Shown here piece after piece: positions 51,766-62,998 of a stretch of DNA of 64,000 nucleotides. This DNA comes from Desulfoscipio geothermicus DSM 3669. Lineage in GTDB: Bacteria; Bacillota; Desulfotomaculia; Desulfotomaculales; Desulfallaceae. The notes below the pieces were generated by a model. It did not search any database. It saw only the letters and a list, made by a program, of their open reading frames with translations, and had not been told where the DNA came from. How positions within the stretch are numbered: the first letter of the stretch is position 1; every line of letters begins with the position of its first letter. A program made the position numbers and the translations under genes. The stretch spans positions 40,860 to 104,859 of the forward strand of contig NZ_FOYM01000012.1 of assembly GCF_900115975.1 (NCBI RefSeq), in the 5' to 3' direction.

Positions 51766-54700
51766 CTAATTCAGGTAGTCCTGCAGCGGAATCAGCGTTA
51801 CGTCGGAGCCTTCCTTGAAATCGCCCAGCACTTCCAGGATGGCCCGGGCGGTGTCCAGGGAGGTCAGGCAGGGCACGGCCAGTTCCACGGTGGCCCGCCG
51901 GATGACAAAACCATCCCGCTCAGGTGCTTTCCCCCTGGTGAGCGTATTGATTACCAGGTGTATATCCCCCTTGCGCAACAAATCGTCTATATGCGGCGAC
52001 CCTTCGCGCACCTTGTTGACCCGGGTTACCGCCACACCGTGTTCTTCCAGGTAACGGGCCGTGCCCGCCGTGGCGAAGATGTTGTATCCCAGGCCGGCAA
52101 AGCCTTTGACAATGGGTAACGCTTCTTCCTTGTCCTTGTCCGCCACCGTCACCAGGATGTTGCCCTGGCGCGGGAATACCACCCCGGAGGCCAGAAGCGC
52201 CTTGTACAAAGCCACTGGGTAGCTGGCGTCCACCCCCAGCACCTCGCCGGTGGATTTCATTTCCGGCCCCAGCGATATATCCACCTGCAGCAGCTTGGCA
52301 AAGCTGAACACCGGCGCCTTGACCCCCACTAATTTGGTTTCCGGGTATAAGCCGCCCCGGTATCCCATATCCGAAAGTTTTTGACCCATGATGATCTTGG
52401 TGGCCAGGTTGATCATGGGAATGCCGGTGATCTTGCTCATGTACGGCACCGTGCGGCTGGCCCGCGGGTTGACCTCCAGTACGTAAATCTGACCGTTGTA
52501 CAGCACGTACTGAATATTGATCATGCCCCGCACATTCAGTTCCAGGGCCAGCCTGGTGGTGTAGTCCACGATCTGCTCCCGCACCGTGCGGTCCAGGTGG
52601 TTGGCCGGGTATACGGCGATGCTGTCCCCGGAATGTACGCCGGCCCTTTCCACGTGCTTCATGATGCCGGGAATGAGCACTGTTTCGCCGTCGGCGATGG
52701 CGTCCACCTCGATTTCCTCGCCCAGGAAGTACTTATCCACCAGCACGGGATGCTCCGGCGTCACCTTAACGGCGTTTTCCATATAGTTTCTCAAATCTTC
52801 GATATTATAAACAATTTCCATGGCCCGCCCGCCCAGCACGTAGGAAGGGCGCACCAGCACCGGGAACCCGATGTTCCGGGATATGGCCTCGGCCTCCGCC
52901 ACCGAAGTGGCCGTACCCCCCGGCGGCCGGGGAATATCCAGGTCGTTCAGCATGGCGTCGAACCGCTTGCGGTCCTCGGCCCGGTCGATATCATCCATGG
53001 AGGTGCCCAGGATTTTGATGCCGGCCCGGTCCAAATGCCCGGCCAGGTTGATGGGAGTCTGCCCGCCGAATTGCACTATCACTCCCTCCGGCTTTTCCTT
53101 TTCCAGGATGTTAAGCACGTCTTCCGGCAGCAATGGTTCAAAGTACAGCCGGTCGGCGGTATCAAAGTCGGTGCTGACGGTTTCCGGGTTGTTGTTGATG
53201 ATTATGGCCTCAATGCCCAACTCCTTCAGCGCCCATGTCGAATGCACCGAGCAGTAGTCAAACTCGATGCCCTGGCCGATGCGGATGGGCCCGCCGCCCA
53301 GCACCACCACCTTGCGGTTGCCGGTGGGCTCGGCCTCGTCTTCGCTGTCGTAACATGAATAATAATAGGGAGTTACTGCCTCGAATTCAGCGGCGCAGGT
53401 ATCCACCATCTTGTAAACCGGCTCAACACCGTGCGCTTTCCGCAGCGTTCGGACTTCTTGCACCGTCACGCCGGCGGCCTGGGCCAGGTAGGCGTCGGCC
53501 ATGCCCATTTGCTTGGCCTCCCGCAGCAGCCCGGCGGTCAGGGCCGCGCCGCCCTCCCGGCGCAACCTGTCCTCGAGCTGCACCACGTTATATATTTTAT
53601 GGATAAAGAAGTAATCCATTTTTGTCAGGTTGTGAATGCGTTCAAACAGCATGCCCCGGCGCAGCGCCTCGGCCAGCACAAACAGCCGCTCGTCGTTGGC
53701 ACGGGCCAGCTTTTGCTCGATTTCCTCGTCCGTAAGCCGTTCCAGGCCCGGATAAATCAAGCCCGGCACCCCGATCTCCAGGGAACGGACAGCTTTTAAA
53801 AGCGCGCCCTCCAGGGTGCGGTCGATGGCCATCACCTCGCCGGTGGCCTTCATCTGGGTGCCCAGGGTGCGGTCAGCCGCGGCAAACTTGTCAAAGGGCC
53901 AGCGGGGGAACTTGATTACGGTATAATCTATGGACGGTTCAAAACAGGCATAGGTCTTCCCGGTTACCGCGTTTTTAATTTCGTCCAGGTTCAGGCCGAT
54001 GGCGATCTTGCTGGCTACCTTGGCAATGGGGTAACCGGTGGCCTTGGAAGCCAGGGCCGAAGAGCGGGACACCCGCGGGTTGACCTCGATGACATAATAT
54101 TGATAACTATTGGGATCCAGGGCGTACTGGATGTTGCAGCCGCCCTCCACGCCCAGGGCGCGGATGATCTTCAGCGCCGCGCTGCGCAGCATCTGGTACT
54201 CCCGGTCGCTTAGGGTCTGGGTCGGGGCCACCACGATGCTGTCCCCGGTGTGAATGCCCATGGGGTCAAGGTTTTCCATGCTACAGATGGTGATGCAGTT
54301 GTCCGCCCCGTCCCGCATGACTTCAAATTCGATTTCCTTCCACCCCACCACGCTGCGCTCAATGAGCGCCTGGTGAATAATGCTGGCCTTAAGGCCCCGG
54401 GTGCAGGTGTCGATAAGCTCGTTCATATTGTAAACCATGCCGCCGCCGGTACCGCCCAGGGTATAGGCGGGGCGCACCACCAGGGGAAAGCCGATTTGCT
54501 TGGCAAATTCCACGGCTTCGTCCACCGATGATACGATGGTGCTTTCGGGCACGGGCTCATTGATCCGTTCCATGGTGTCCTTGAATTGCTCGCGGTCCTC
54601 GGCCCGTTTGATGGCGTCCAGGGGAGTGCCCAGAAGCTGTACGCCGTATTGCTCCAACACGCCCATCTCGGACAACTGCAGGGCCATGTTCAGGCCGACC

Positions 54701-54978
54701 TGCCCGCCCAGGGAGGGCAGAAAACCGTCCGGTTTTTCCTTGGCAATGACCCGGGTGACAAATTCCGGGGTGATGGGCTCGATATATATGCGGTCCGCCA
54801 TGTTGGCGTCGGTCATGATGGTGGCCGGGTTGCTGTTGATCAGCACCACTTCCAGCCCTTCCTCCCGCAGCGCCCGGCAGGCCTGGGTACCCGCGTAATC
54901 AAATTCGGCGGCCTGGCCGATGATGATAGGGCCGGAGCCAACCACTAAAACTTTTTGCAAACCTTTTTTAATCGGCAA
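51766..54978 (-). CDS. carB: Carbamoyl phosphate synthase large subunit
   Basis: 1070 residues, the standard length. Two ATP-grasp halves, each with its own signature: [20 protein letters not shown] near the start and [19 protein letters not shown] near 560; [19 protein letters not shown] and [19 protein letters not shown]; and the C-terminal MGS-like allosteric domain (about 935-1070). Makes carbamoyl phosphate for pyrimidines and arginine. carA abuts it (1-bp gap). Confidence 0.97.
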   Translation of the reverse strand: MPIKKGLQKVLVVGSGPIIIGQAAEFDYAGTQACRALREEGLEVVLINSNPATIMTDANMADRIYIEPITPEFVTRVIAKEKPDGFLPSLGGQVGLNMALQLSEMGVLEQYGVQLLGTPLDAIKRAEDREQFKDTMERINEPVPESTIVSSVDEAVEFAKQIGFPLVVRPAYTLGGTGGGMVYNMNELIDTCTRGLKASIIHQALIERSVVGWKEIEFEVMRDGADNCITICSMENLDPMGIHTGDSIVVAPTQTLSDREYQMLRSAALKIIRALGVEGGCNIQYALDPNSYQYYVIEVNPRVSRSSALASKATGYPIAKVASKIAIGLNLDEIKNAVTGKTYACFEPSIDYTVIKFPRWPFDKFAAADRTLGTQMKATGEVMAIDRTLEGALLKAVRSLEIGVPGLIYPGLERLTDEEIEQKLARANDERLFVLAEALRRGMLFERIHNLTKMDYFFIHKIYNVVQLEDRLRREGGAALTAGLLREAKQMGMADAYLAQAAGVTVQEVRTLRKAHGVEPVYKMVDTCAAEFEAVTPYYYSCYDSEDEAEPTGNRKVVVLGGGPIRIGQGIEFDYCSVHSTWALKELGIEAIIINNNPETVSTDFDTADRLYFEPLLPEDVLNILEKEKPEGVIVQFGGQTPINLAGHLDRAGIKILGTSMDDIDRAEDRKRFDAMLNDLDIPRPPGGTATSVAEAEAISRNIGFPVLVRPSYVLGGRAMEIVYNIEDLRNYMENAVKVTPEHPVLVDKYFLGEEIEVDAIADGETVLIPGIMKHVERAGVHSGDSIAVYPANHLDRTVREQIVDYTTRLALELNVRGMINIQYVLYNGQIYVLEVNPRASRTVPYMSKITGIPMINLATKIIMGQKLSDMGYRGGLYPETKLVGVKAPVFSFAKLLQVDISLGPEMKSTGEVLGVDASYPVALYKALLASGVVFPRQGNILVTVADKDKEEALPIVKGFAGLGYNIFATAGTARYLEEHGVAVTRVNKVREGSPHIDDLLRKGDIHLVINTLTRGKAPERDGFVIRRATVELAVPCLTSLDTARAILEVLGDFKEGSDVTLIPLQDYLN

Positions 54979-54979
54979 T

Positions 54980-56059
54980 TTACTGTCCCTCCCCGCGCAT
55001 CATGTCCATAAATTGGTCAAATATATAGTCGGAATCATGCGGCCCCGGCGACGCCTCGGGGTGGTACTGCACCGCGAACAAAGGCAATTGCTTGTGCCGA
55101 ATGCCCTCCACCGTGTTGTCGTTCAGGTTGATGTGGGAAACCGCCACGTCCAGTCCCGCCAGGGAACCCGCGTCCACTGCAAATCCGTGGTTTTGCGAGG
55201 TAATGTAAACCCGCCCGGAATGCAAATCCTTCACCGGGTGGTTGGCGCCGCGATGCCCGAACTTCATCTTATAGGTTTTGGCGCCCAGGGCCAGGGACAG
55301 TACCTGGTGGCCCAGGCAGATGCCGAACAGCGGGTACCTGCCGACCAGCGCCCGTGTTGTCTCAACGGTGCCGGGGACATCCACCGGGTCGCCGGGGCCG
55401 TTGGAAAGCAGCACGCCGTCGGGTGCCAGCGCTCCGATCTGCTCCGGAGTGCTGGCGGGCGGAACGACAATCACCGTGCAGCCCCTGTCCAGGAGCCGCC
55501 GGACAATATTTTGCTTGGCCCCCAGATCAATCAGCACCACCCGCGGGCCGCTGCCTTCGATGGTGTAAGGTTCCGTAACGGCCACCTCGGCTACCAACTG
55601 CTGACCGCTTAAGTGCGGGCTGGTCCTAGCCTTTTCCACCAGTTCGTCAGTATCCACTTCCCCGGCGGCGATTACGCCCCGCATGGTACCGTAACTGCGC
55701 AGGTGCCTGGTAAGCGCCCTGGTATCCACTCCGCTGATGCCCGGTATGCCCTCCCGGGCCAGGTAATCGCTGATACGGTAACCGGCGCGCCAGTTGCTGG
55801 GATGGTCGCAGGCCTGGCGGACCACGAAACCGCGCACGAAAGATTTTTCGGCCTCGAAGTCTTCCCGGTTAATACCGTAGTTACCAATCAGGGGGTAGGT
55901 CATGACAACGATTTGCCCGCAGTAGGAGGGGTCGGTCAGTATTTCCTGGTACCCGGTCATGCCGGTGTTAAAAACGACCTCCCCCCATTGTTCCCCCGTG
56001 GCGCCGAAAGACCGGCCCGTAAACAGGGTGCCGTCTTCAAGTGCTAAAACAGCTTTCAA
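54980..56059 (-). CDS. carA: Carbamoyl phosphate synthase small subunit
   Basis: 359 residues. The N-terminal domain shows [21 protein letters not shown]; the class I glutaminase domain has the nucleophile Cys in [16 protein letters not shown] and His/Glu in [14 protein letters not shown]. It supplies ammonia from glutamine to CarB. Confidence 0.97.
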   Translation of the reverse strand: MKAVLALEDGTLFTGRSFGATGEQWGEVVFNTGMTGYQEILTDPSYCGQIVVMTYPLIGNYGINREDFEAEKSFVRGFVVRQACDHPSNWRAGYRISDYLAREGIPGISGVDTRALTRHLRSYGTMRGVIAAGEVDTDELVEKARTSPHLSGQQLVAEVAVTEPYTIEGSGPRVVLIDLGAKQNIVRRLLDRGCTVIVVPPASTPEQIGALAPDGVLLSNGPGDPVDVPGTVETTRALVGRYPLFGICLGHQVLSLALGAKTYKMKFGHRGANHPVKDLHSGRVYITSQNHGFAVDAGSLAGLDVAVSHINLNDNTVEGIRHKQLPLFAVQYHPEASPGPHDSDYIFDQFMDMMRGEGQ

Positions 56060-56103
56060 TATGATACACCTCCGCAGTTTATTGCATGTATGTCTATTAA
56101 AAT

Positions 56104-57372
56104 TTACCTTTCGTACTTTACTTTCCCCGCCACTATCGTCATCACCGGCAGGCCCTTCAACTTGCGCCCGGCAAAGGGGGTGTTACGCCCCTTGCCGGCG
56201 AAATGCTGCGGGTCCACCGTTTCTTCCAGTTCCGGGTCGATGACAGTGATGTCCGCCGCGCCGCCTTCGGCCAGGGTGCCCCGGTCGATGCCCAGCAGGC
56301 GGGCCGGGTGCAGGGAAAGTTTGGCCACCGCCTGCAGCGGGGTGAGAATGCCGGTGTGCACCAGTTCGGTCCAGACCAGACCCACCGCCGTTTCCAGCCC
56401 CACCAGGCCAAAGGGCGCAAGGTCGAATTCCACGTTTTTTTCTTCCACGGTGTGCGGCGCGTGGTCGGTGGCGATGACTTCGACAGTGCCGTCCGCCAGC
56501 CCCTCCCGCACCGCCTGCACGTCGGCTTCGCCGCGCAGCGGCGGATTCACCTTGGCGGCGGTGTTATACTCGGCCACCGCCCGGTCGGTTAAAGTGAAGT
56601 GGTGCGGCGCGGCCTCCGCCGTCACCGGCAGGCCTTTCTTTTTGGCCTCCCGCACCAGCGCCACGGAGCCGGCGGTGCTGACGTGGGCGATGTGCACCGG
56701 ACAGCCCGTTTCCGCCGCCAGGATTATATCCCGGGCCACCATCACTTCCTCGGCGGAGGCGGGTATACCCTTCAGACCGAGGATGGTGGAATAATACCCC
56801 TCGTGCATCACCCCGCCTGCCGCCAGGTTTTTATCCTCGCAGTGCGATATAATCACCGCGCCCAGCATTTTACAGTATTGCAGGGCCCGGCGCATTACCC
56901 CGGCGTCCATCACGGGCCAGCCGTCGTCGGAAAAAGCCACCGCCCCGGCGTCCCGCATGTCCGCCAATTCGGCCATTTCCCCGCCCCGGCTGCCTTTGGT
57001 GACGGCCCCCACGGGGTATACATTGACCATATCTGCTTCAGCCGCTCTTTTTTTGATAAATTCTATAATAAAGCGGTTGTCGGCCACCGGATCGGTGTTG
57101 GGCATGCAGGCCACCCCGGTGAAACCGCCCCGGACGGCCGCCGCCGCGCCGGTGGCAATGGTTTCCTTGGCCTCGTACCCCGGCTCCCGCAGGTGCACGT
57201 GCATGTCCACCAACCCGGGCGCCACTATTTTACCGGATGCATCAATCACCCGCGTCGTTTTGTCCGCCTTGAACGGACCGCTGACCAGCCCGTCCCGTAT
57301 ATATACATCAGCCGTTTCGTCCCTGCCGGAAGCAGGATCGAGCACCCGCCCGCCTCTAATAATCATTTTCAT
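56104..57372 (-). CDS. pyrC: Dihydroorotase
   Basis: 422 residues from ATG 57372, 6 bp after GGGAGGTG (a GTG at 57381 lies inside that site). Zinc-site motifs [17 protein letters not shown], the His ligands in [10 protein letters not shown] and [10 protein letters not shown], and the Asp in [12 protein letters not shown]. Closes carbamoyl aspartate to dihydroorotate. It overlaps pyrB by 17 bp. Confidence 0.95.
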   Translation of the reverse strand: MKMIIRGGRVLDPASGRDETADVYIRDGLVSGPFKADKTTRVIDASGKIVAPGLVDMHVHLREPGYEAKETIATGAAAAVRGGFTGVACMPNTDPVADNRFIIEFIKKRAAEADMVNVYPVGAVTKGSRGGEMAELADMRDAGAVAFSDDGWPVMDAGVMRRALQYCKMLGAVIISHCEDKNLAAGGVMHEGYYSTILGLKGIPASAEEVMVARDIILAAETGCPVHIAHVSTAGSVALVREAKKKGLPVTAEAAPHHFTLTDRAVAEYNTAAKVNPPLRGEADVQAVREGLADGTVEVIATDHAPHTVEEKNVEFDLAPFGLVGLETAVGLVWTELVHTGILTPLQAVAKLSLHPARLLGIDRGTLAEGGAADITVIDPELEETVDPQHFAGKGRNTPFAGRKLKGLPVMTIVAGKVKYER

Positions 57373-58294
57373 GCCGGTCACCTCCCCCGGTTAACAGGTA
57401 CAGCAGGGCCATGCGCACCGCCACCCCGTTGGTCACCTGCTCCTCGATCACCGCCGCCGGCCCGTCGGCAATATCCGACGCTATTTCCACGCCGCGGTTC
57501 ACGGGCCCGGGGTGCATCACCAGCGCGTCTTTGCGCGCCAGGGCCAGGCGTTCCCTGTTCAAGCCGTACAGCCGGGCGTATTCGCGCAGCCCCGGAAACA
57601 GTCCCTGCTGCTGCCTTTCCTTTTGGATGCGCAGCATAATGACTACATCCACGTCCACCAGGGCCTCTTCCAGGTTGTAATATACCCGTGCGCCGGTTTC
57701 CTCCAGGCCGGGCGGCACCAACGTCGGCGGGCCGCATACCCGTACCTCGGCCCCCATCTTGGTAAAACCCCAGATATCGGACCGGGCCACCCGGCTGTGC
57801 AGTATGTCACCCACAATCAGCACCCGCAGGCCCGCTATTTCCCCCCGGCGCTCCCGTACCGTAAACAAGTCCAACAGAGCTTGTGTCGGGTGTTCGTGCG
57901 CCCCGTCCCCCGCATTGATCACCGCCGCCTCCACCGTCCCTGCCAGCAGCTGCGCCGCGCCGGCCATGGGGTGGCGCAGAATGACCACGTCGGCACCCAG
58001 CGATTGGATGGTGCGGGCGGTGTCGTACAGGCTCTCGCCTTTGGCCACGCTGCTGGAGGAACTGGAAATGTTTATGCTGTCTGCGCTCAGGTGCTTGGCC
58101 GCCAGTTCAAAGGAACCACGGGTGCGGGTACTGTTCTCGTAAAAAAGATTAACCACCGTGCGCCCCCGCAGGGTGGGCACTTTTTTTATCGGCCTGGAAA
58201 TAATCTCTTTCATGGGTACCGCCGTATCCAGCAAGAAATTGATCTCCGCGGCGGTAATGTCTTTCAAACCCAATAAATCTTTGTGTTTAAACAA
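57356..58294 (-). CDS. pyrB: Aspartate carbamoyltransferase catalytic subunit
   Basis: 312 residues from TTG 58294, 10 bp after GGGAGGGGG; the frame is open further up but crosses the attenuator. Carbamoyl-phosphate loop [19 protein letters not shown], the [11 protein letters not shown] loop, [12 protein letters not shown] and [12 protein letters not shown]. No pyrI is present, as usual in Firmicutes. First structural gene after pyrR. Confidence 0.96.
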   Translation of the reverse strand: MFKHKDLLGLKDITAAEINFLLDTAVPMKEIISRPIKKVPTLRGRTVVNLFYENSTRTRGSFELAAKHLSADSINISSSSSSVAKGESLYDTARTIQSLGADVVILRHPMAGAAQLLAGTVEAAVINAGDGAHEHPTQALLDLFTVRERRGEIAGLRVLIVGDILHSRVARSDIWGFTKMGAEVRVCGPPTLVPPGLEETGARVYYNLEEALVDVDVVIMLRIQKERQQQGLFPGLREYARLYGLNRERLALARKDALVMHPGPVNRGVEIASDIADGPAAVIEEQVTNGVAVRMALLYLLTGGGDRHENDY

Positions 58295-58313
58295 GATAAG
58301 AATACCCCCTCCC

Positions 58314-58360
58314 AAAAAATAAGACCTCCCCGGGTTTATACCATAAACCCGGCGGAGGCC
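58314..58360 (-). terminator. Attenuator terminator in the pyrB leader
   Basis: On the minus strand GGCCTCCGCCGGGTTTAT pairs with ATAAACCCGGGGAGGTC around a 2-nt loop, then TTATTTTTT. It ends just before the pyrB ribosome binding site. It should form when PyrR binds the leader. Confidence 0.85.
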
Positions 58361-58510
58361 GGCAGGGCATTTTTCCGGTTTCCCGTTAAAAAAACTCTTT
58401 GTAACACCTGTTAAGTATTTATTTTTGCGAGTTTTTATCAGGGACAACCGGGCCGGGGCATAACTTCAAGCATTATCAACCTACCCCGGTTCGCTTTCAG
58501 CCTTCCCTTG

Positions 58511-58526
58511 CCAGCCTCACGGGACC
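58511..58526 (-). promoter_or_regulatory. PyrR-binding loop before pyrB
   Basis: The minus strand reads GGTCCCGTGAGGCTGG, matching the PyrR-binding consensus TCC-N-GNGAGGCT. The UMP-bound PyrR stabilises this anti-antiterminator. It lies 25 bp after the pyrR stop. Confidence 0.85.
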
Positions 58527-58550
58527 GCTTAAAAGGACACGCTAAACAGA

Positions 58551-59243
<693 letters not shown>

Positions 59244-59250
59244 TTAATTC

Positions 59251-59279
59251 ATACTACCAGATACCAGGTTTCCAGTCAA
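59251..59279 (-). promoter_or_regulatory. Sigma-A promoter of the pyr operon
   Basis: On the minus strand TTGACT (59274-59279), 17 bp, TAGTAT (59251-59256), just upstream of the first PyrR element. Confidence 0.65.
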
Positions 59280-59343
59280 CCCGTTATTTAAATATGGTAA
59301 AATTTTTTATATTTATACAATTTACCCGAATGTTTATTCACTT

Positions 59344-59619
59344 TCAAAGCTTGTTGATCCCCAGAAATATCAGCGTCACCCCCAGCAAGATGGAGGCCAT
59401 GCCCAGGGGTGATACCTTGCCGGCCAACCCCACCAGCCCCAGGGTGGTAACGGTGATCAGCACGGCGGGGCCCACCAGGGCCAGCACGGCGTTTATTTTA
59501 AAGGCCGTTTCCACCCTGTTGAAATAAAGCATTAATACAGCCGCCGTAAGTTCAACGACGGAGGATAAAAACCGTACTGCCGCCATGGACATGACTATTT
59601 TATCAAAGGAAAAAAACAA
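59344..59619 (-). CDS. YqhV-like DUF2619 membrane protein
   Basis: 91 residues from TTG 59619, placed by GGGAGGG 6 bp before. Three hydrophobic segments with SSVVELTAAVLMLYFNRVET, VGPAVLITVTTLGLVGL and SILLGVTLIFLGI, the pattern of Bacillus YqhV. Role unknown; in Bacillus the gene neighbours spoIIIA. It is divergent from the MFS gene. Confidence 0.75.
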   Translation of the reverse strand: MFFSFDKIVMSMAAVRFLSSVVELTAAVLMLYFNRVETAFKINAVLALVGPAVLITVTTLGLVGLAGKVSPLGMASILLGVTLIFLGINKL

Positions 59620-59673
59620 TTTATTCCCTCCCCGCAATTAACTATTTTTTCTTATGCGGGGAGGGGACATAAA

Positions 59674-61071
59674 ATGCATACCGCTTTGGGACAAGAGGCA
59701 AAATATCCATGTTCACAGAAAGGACGTGAAATTCTCATGGGGGCGAAAGCCGGAACTGCCGCGCTGGCCGCCATAGCCGGCGTGCCGTTTATCATGGTGC
59801 TGGGGAATTCAATGCTTATCCCGGTGCTGCCGCAATTAAAAGCAGCCCTCGACCTCAGCCAGTTAAAGGTCAGCATGATTATTACGGCGTTTTCCATACC
59901 CGGCCTGCTCATTCCCCTGGCCGGCTTTTTGTCCGACCGCATCGGTCGCAAAAAGGTAATTATTCCGGGCCTGATTTTATACGGCCTGGGTGGCATAATA
60001 GCCGGACTGGCCTCTGTTTTCCTGCAGGAAAAAGCATATACCTGGATTATTGGCGGGCGCATTATCCAGGGCATCGGAGCGGCAGGCACCACCCCCATCG
60101 CCATGGCCCTCACCGGCGACCTGTTTGCAGGGCCCAAACGCAGCAAGTCACTGGGGGTGGTGGAGGCCGCCAACGGGCTGGGCAAGGTGCTCAGCCCGGT
60201 GCTGGGCGCGGCCCTGGGCCTGATCGCCTGGTACGCCACTTTTTTGTTTTTTCCGGCCGTTATCGTACCCATTGTCCTGGGCATCTGGTTGCTGGTCAAA
60301 GAACCGGACGGCAACCGGGCCACCCAGAGCATATCCCGGTACATGCAGGCCATAAAAAAAGTGTTCGCCAGAAAATCGGCCATGCTGCTGACCGTTTTCC
60401 TGGCCGGCATGACCGCACTGTTGATACTGTTCGGCATTCTGTTTTTCCTGAGCGACTACCTTGAAAAAAGCGTGGGCATTTATGGCATCTTAAAGGGTGC
60501 GGCCCTGGCCGTACCCGTCCTGTTTATGAGCATTACCTCATTTATCACGGGTATGCTCATTAAAAAGAAGGTCAAGTTAATGAAATGGCTGGTGGTAACC
60601 GGCCTCGGACTGGTAGCCGTATCGCTGGTGTCGCTGAACCTGTACCAGAATGTTTATTTCTTTTTTGCCGGCATTTCTGTCGCCGGTATCGGCACGGGCC
60701 TTCTGCTGCCCTGTTTAAATACCATTATCACCGGTACGGTGGATTCCGAAGAAAGAGGCCTGGTCACTTCAGTGTACGGCAGCGTCCGCTTTTTGGGCGT
60801 GGCCGCCGGCCCCCCGCTGTTCGGGTACCTGATGGACATCGGCAACGCCTACATGTACTGGAGCGGTGCCGCCCTGGCCGGTTTGGCGGCTCTGGCCGCC
60901 CTGTTCTTTATCCGGGCCGGTGACCTGGTGGGCCAGCAGAGAGACAAGGCAAAGCAGACAGAGCAGACCGGCTACCAGGCCGTTAAAACAGAATTTGTAT
61001 TCGCCCCGGCCCGCAAACCCTTGCCCGGCCGGAACAAGCCCGGCAAAAGAACCTCCAAATCCCATAATTGA
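59674..61071 (+). CDS. MFS transporter
   Basis: 465 residues from ATG 59674 (GGGAGGGGA 7 bp before); ATG 59737 behind AAGGACGTGA is an alternative and starts nearer the first helix. Twelve membrane segments, with the family signature LSDRIGRKKVIIPG between helices 2 and 3 and GRIIQGIGAAGTTPIAM in helix 4-5. Layout fits the drug:H+ antiporter DHA1 group. Substrate unknown. The C-terminal tail (about 430-465) is basic and cytoplasmic. Confidence 0.88.
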   Translation: MHTALGQEAKYPCSQKGREILMGAKAGTAALAAIAGVPFIMVLGNSMLIPVLPQLKAALDLSQLKVSMIITAFSIPGLLIPLAGFLSDRIGRKKVIIPGLILYGLGGIIAGLASVFLQEKAYTWIIGGRIIQGIGAAGTTPIAMALTGDLFAGPKRSKSLGVVEAANGLGKVLSPVLGAALGLIAWYATFLFFPAVIVPIVLGIWLLVKEPDGNRATQSISRYMQAIKKVFARKSAMLLTVFLAGMTALLILFGILFFLSDYLEKSVGIYGILKGAALAVPVLFMSITSFITGMLIKKKVKLMKWLVVTGLGLVAVSLVSLNLYQNVYFFFAGISVAGIGTGLLLPCLNTIITGTVDSEERGLVTSVYGSVRFLGVAAGPPLFGYLMDIGNAYMYWSGAALAGLAALAALFFIRAGDLVGQQRDKAKQTEQTGYQAVKTEFVFAPARKPLPGRNKPGKRTSKSHN

Positions 61072-61104
61072 GGAGTCCACCTTATGCATAAACCACATAC
61101 ACAT

Positions 61105-61164
61105 GAAAAAACCCCGGTCATCACAGTGGCGAACGAGGTTTTTAACTTGCACACCGCCGATCAT
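61105..61164 (-). pseudogene. 5' fragment of dTDP-4-dehydrorhamnose 3,5-epimerase
   Basis: From ATG 61164 the minus strand reads MIGGVQVKNLVRHCDDRGFF then MCM, the start pattern of RmlC (MIxGVxxKxLxxxxDERGxLMEM). After about 22 residues the match stops beside the MFS gene's 3' end. Only the first tenth of the gene remains. Confidence 0.55.
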
Positions 61165-61318
61165 GATGGTTCACCAACGCCGTCGTTGATGATGGCACGG
61201 GCTTCGTCCAAGGTATTGGCGGCGAATAATTCTTGGGTGTATGCAGCCGGCTGGGATAAGAAAAGCCCTCCGCCGATGTGGTAGCCGGGGGAGGGTCCGG
61301 ACTTTGCTTTAGTTCGTT
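61161..61318 (-). pseudogene. C-terminal remnant coupled to the epimerase fragment
   Basis: A frame reading YHIGGGLFLSQPAAYTQELF, then AANTLDEARAIINDGVGEPS, ends in a TGA that overlaps the epimerase ATG (ATGA). Such coupling shows the two were once neighbours in an operon. I do not recognise the protein, and no start is visible. Confidence 0.4.
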
Positions 61319-61353
61319 AATTTTTTAACGCACCGGGGGACAGACCCCTTTTA

Positions 61354-61392
61354 GGAAAATCTGGAAGGGCGCCAAGCCCTTCCGGATTTTCC
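61354..61392. repeat. Strong isolated inverted repeat
   Basis: GGAAAATC-T-GGAAGGGC (61354-61370) pairs with GCCCTTCC-G-GATTTTCC (61376-61392). No T-run follows, so it is not a typical terminator. Just before it lies GGGGGACAGACCCC, similar to the REP-like ends elsewhere. Confidence 0.6.
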
Positions 61393-61477
61393 GAGCGTAG
61401 CACTTGCTATTATAAATAAAATGGTGGTAAAATATTGAAGAAGATTTAGTTATTATTAAAGGGATGCGTGGTCACTC

Positions 61478-61865
61478 TTGAAAGCACAATCTTCTGTATG
61501 GCTAGAAATAGCAGCTGATGATATAGATGCTGCAGAGCATTGTTTTAATGGCAAAAATTATCTATGAGCTTTGTTTATGTGCCAACAAGCTGTGGAAAAA
61601 GCCATAAAAGCTCTTTATTTTGAAAAGACCGGGGACACTCCTCCAAAAAAACACGACTTAATATCTCTGGCTGGTGCTGCTAATATACTTAATGCATTGG
61701 ATGATAAAACTCAAGATCTTTTACGCCGCCTTTCAATATACTACATTGAGACAAGATACCCAGATAAGAAAAGAGCTTGAATTAAAATGCACATATGAAT
61801 ATACGGAAGAATTATTGGCAGCAACAAAGGGGGTCATTGAATGGCTAAAAAACAAGTTGAGATAA
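61478..61865 (+). pseudogene. HEPN-domain (HepT-like) gene, broken
   Basis: From TTG 61478 the frame reads AQSSVWLEIAADDIDAAEHC, meets a TGA at about 61565 where Trp is expected, continues ALFMCQQAVEKAIKALYFEK and KKHDLISLAGAANIL, then needs a shift near 61770 to reach ELELKCTYEYTEELLAATKG. Together these form one HEPN domain of about 128 residues. One nonsense codon and one frameshift make it inactive. It overlaps the nucleotidyltransferase gene by 25 bp, the usual HEPN/MNT pair. Confidence 0.75.
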
Positions 61866-62164
61866 TAATAAAAGAATATATCAATGCCCTAAAAGCAAAA
61901 AAAATTCGGGTCGAAAAGGCCATACTTTTTGGTTCTTATGCCTGTGGCCAAGAAAACAAAGATAGTGATATTGATATTGCGATAATTTCACCTGATTTTG
62001 GCCAAGATTACTTGGAAGAAGCTGTCATGCTAAAAAAAATTAGTGAATCCATAGATCTAGATATTTCGCCCAGACCCTATTCTACCGAAGAATATAAAAA
62101 AGTTAGTCCTGGCCAGTTTTTACATGACGAAATAATTAATAAAGGTAAAAGTGTTGAGGCTTAA
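61841..62164 (+). CDS. MntA-like minimal nucleotidyltransferase (antitoxin)
   Basis: 107 residues behind AAAGGGGG. The catalytic motif is LFGSYACGQENKDSDIDIAI (GS followed by DxD) and a third Asp lies in SIDLDISPRP. In HEPN/MNT toxin-antitoxin pairs this protein neutralises the HEPN RNase by AMPylation. The partner here is broken, so the gene is an orphan but looks intact. Confidence 0.82.
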   Translation: MAKKQVEIIIKEYINALKAKKIRVEKAILFGSYACGQENKDSDIDIAIISPDFGQDYLEEAVMLKKISESIDLDISPRPYSTEEYKKVSPGQFLHDEIINKGKSVEA

Positions 62165-62206
62165 TTAAAAGCCCCGTCTGTTAAGTTGTGAATTCTTGAT
62201 TTTATT

Positions 62207-62443
62207 CTACAATTCCATTTCGATGCGGTCGGCATCGCCGTTATAGGCCACACCCAGGTCGGCCCCCTGCTCCAGCACCACCCGGCGCAGGTCGACCAGG
62301 TTGGCGGTTTTAACCGGGTCGGGCTGGTGATGGGGAAAGGCGGGGTCGGGATCACAGTACAGCTGGGTGAAGTCCACCCCAAAGACCCGCATTAATTGTT
62401 CCGCAAAGAAGCCCGCGGTACCGTTCCCGCAGTCCACCACCAC
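62207..62443 (-). pseudogene. Internal fragment of phosphomannomutase/phosphoglucomutase
   Basis: The minus strand reads VVDCGNGTAGFFAEQLMRVF, LYCDPDPAFPHHQPDP, and then GADLGVAYNGDADRIEMEL before a stop. These are the domain II start and the metal-binding GDGDADR-type loop (here YNGDADR). Only about 78 of some 450 residues remain. Confidence 0.85.
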
Positions 62444-62466
62444 TTACTCCGGGCATAGGTATACTT

Positions 62467-62620
62467 TTACTCCTTCTCCTTCGCCACCGCAACCTCGTCA
62501 AATGCAGTCGCCAGGTCACGCAAAGTTGCCTCTTCGAAAGCTCTGCCGAAATCATCGTCGAACCTGACAATATCGTCTTCCTCCAAGTACTCGCCAAGCT
62601 GCACTTCGATTACTTCCAGC
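62467..62620 (-). pseudogene. C-terminal remnant of an unknown acidic protein
   Basis: The minus strand reads LEVIEVQLGEYLEEDDIVRF, then GRAFEEATLRDLATAFDEVA and a TAA at 62467-62469. Codon pattern looks coding, but no start or family is visible. Confidence 0.4.
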
Positions 62621-62628
62621 AAAAAAGA

Positions 62629-62998
62629 CTACTTGTATAGTAGTCCCTTCAATTTCTCAACATACGTATATGGCAGCTTAATTTTTCCCATTAGAATTTC
62701 ACCGGTATTTCCACCGTGGCAATCAGACCCTCCAGTGATAGCCAGGTTAAGACTTTCAGCAACAGCCTTGTCCCGCTGTACATCTTCTTCCGTGCTTGGT
62801 ATGCCAGACTTCAACACCCTGCAATCCTCTGCCGGCCAGGTACCTGATATCAAAATCATCCATTTTGACGTTCTTTTAAAAAAAACCGGGATGAGCCAGT
62901 ACAGCTATACCACCGGTTTCCCTTATTAACTTTATTGCTTCCTCAGGACTTATTTCATACCGCTCAACATACGCTTTTCCACCATTTCCTATTATCAT
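62629..62998 (-). pseudogene. PHP-domain phosphoesterase, truncated and frameshifted
   Basis: Three frames must be joined: YVERYEISPEEAIKLIRETG and GIAVLAHPGFF in one, RYLAGRGLQGVEVWHTKHG in the next, then EDVQRDKAVAESLNLAITGG with SDCHGG in the first again. These are consecutive parts of a PHP (YciV/TrpH-like) domain with its metal-binding HPG and SDCHG. The N-terminal part is cut at about 62998 by transposase sequence. Confidence 0.75.

Noticed and set aside
52381..53358. 325-codon frame opposite carB
   Set aside because: Shadow of a conserved, GC-rich gene; composition follows the codon periodicity of carB.
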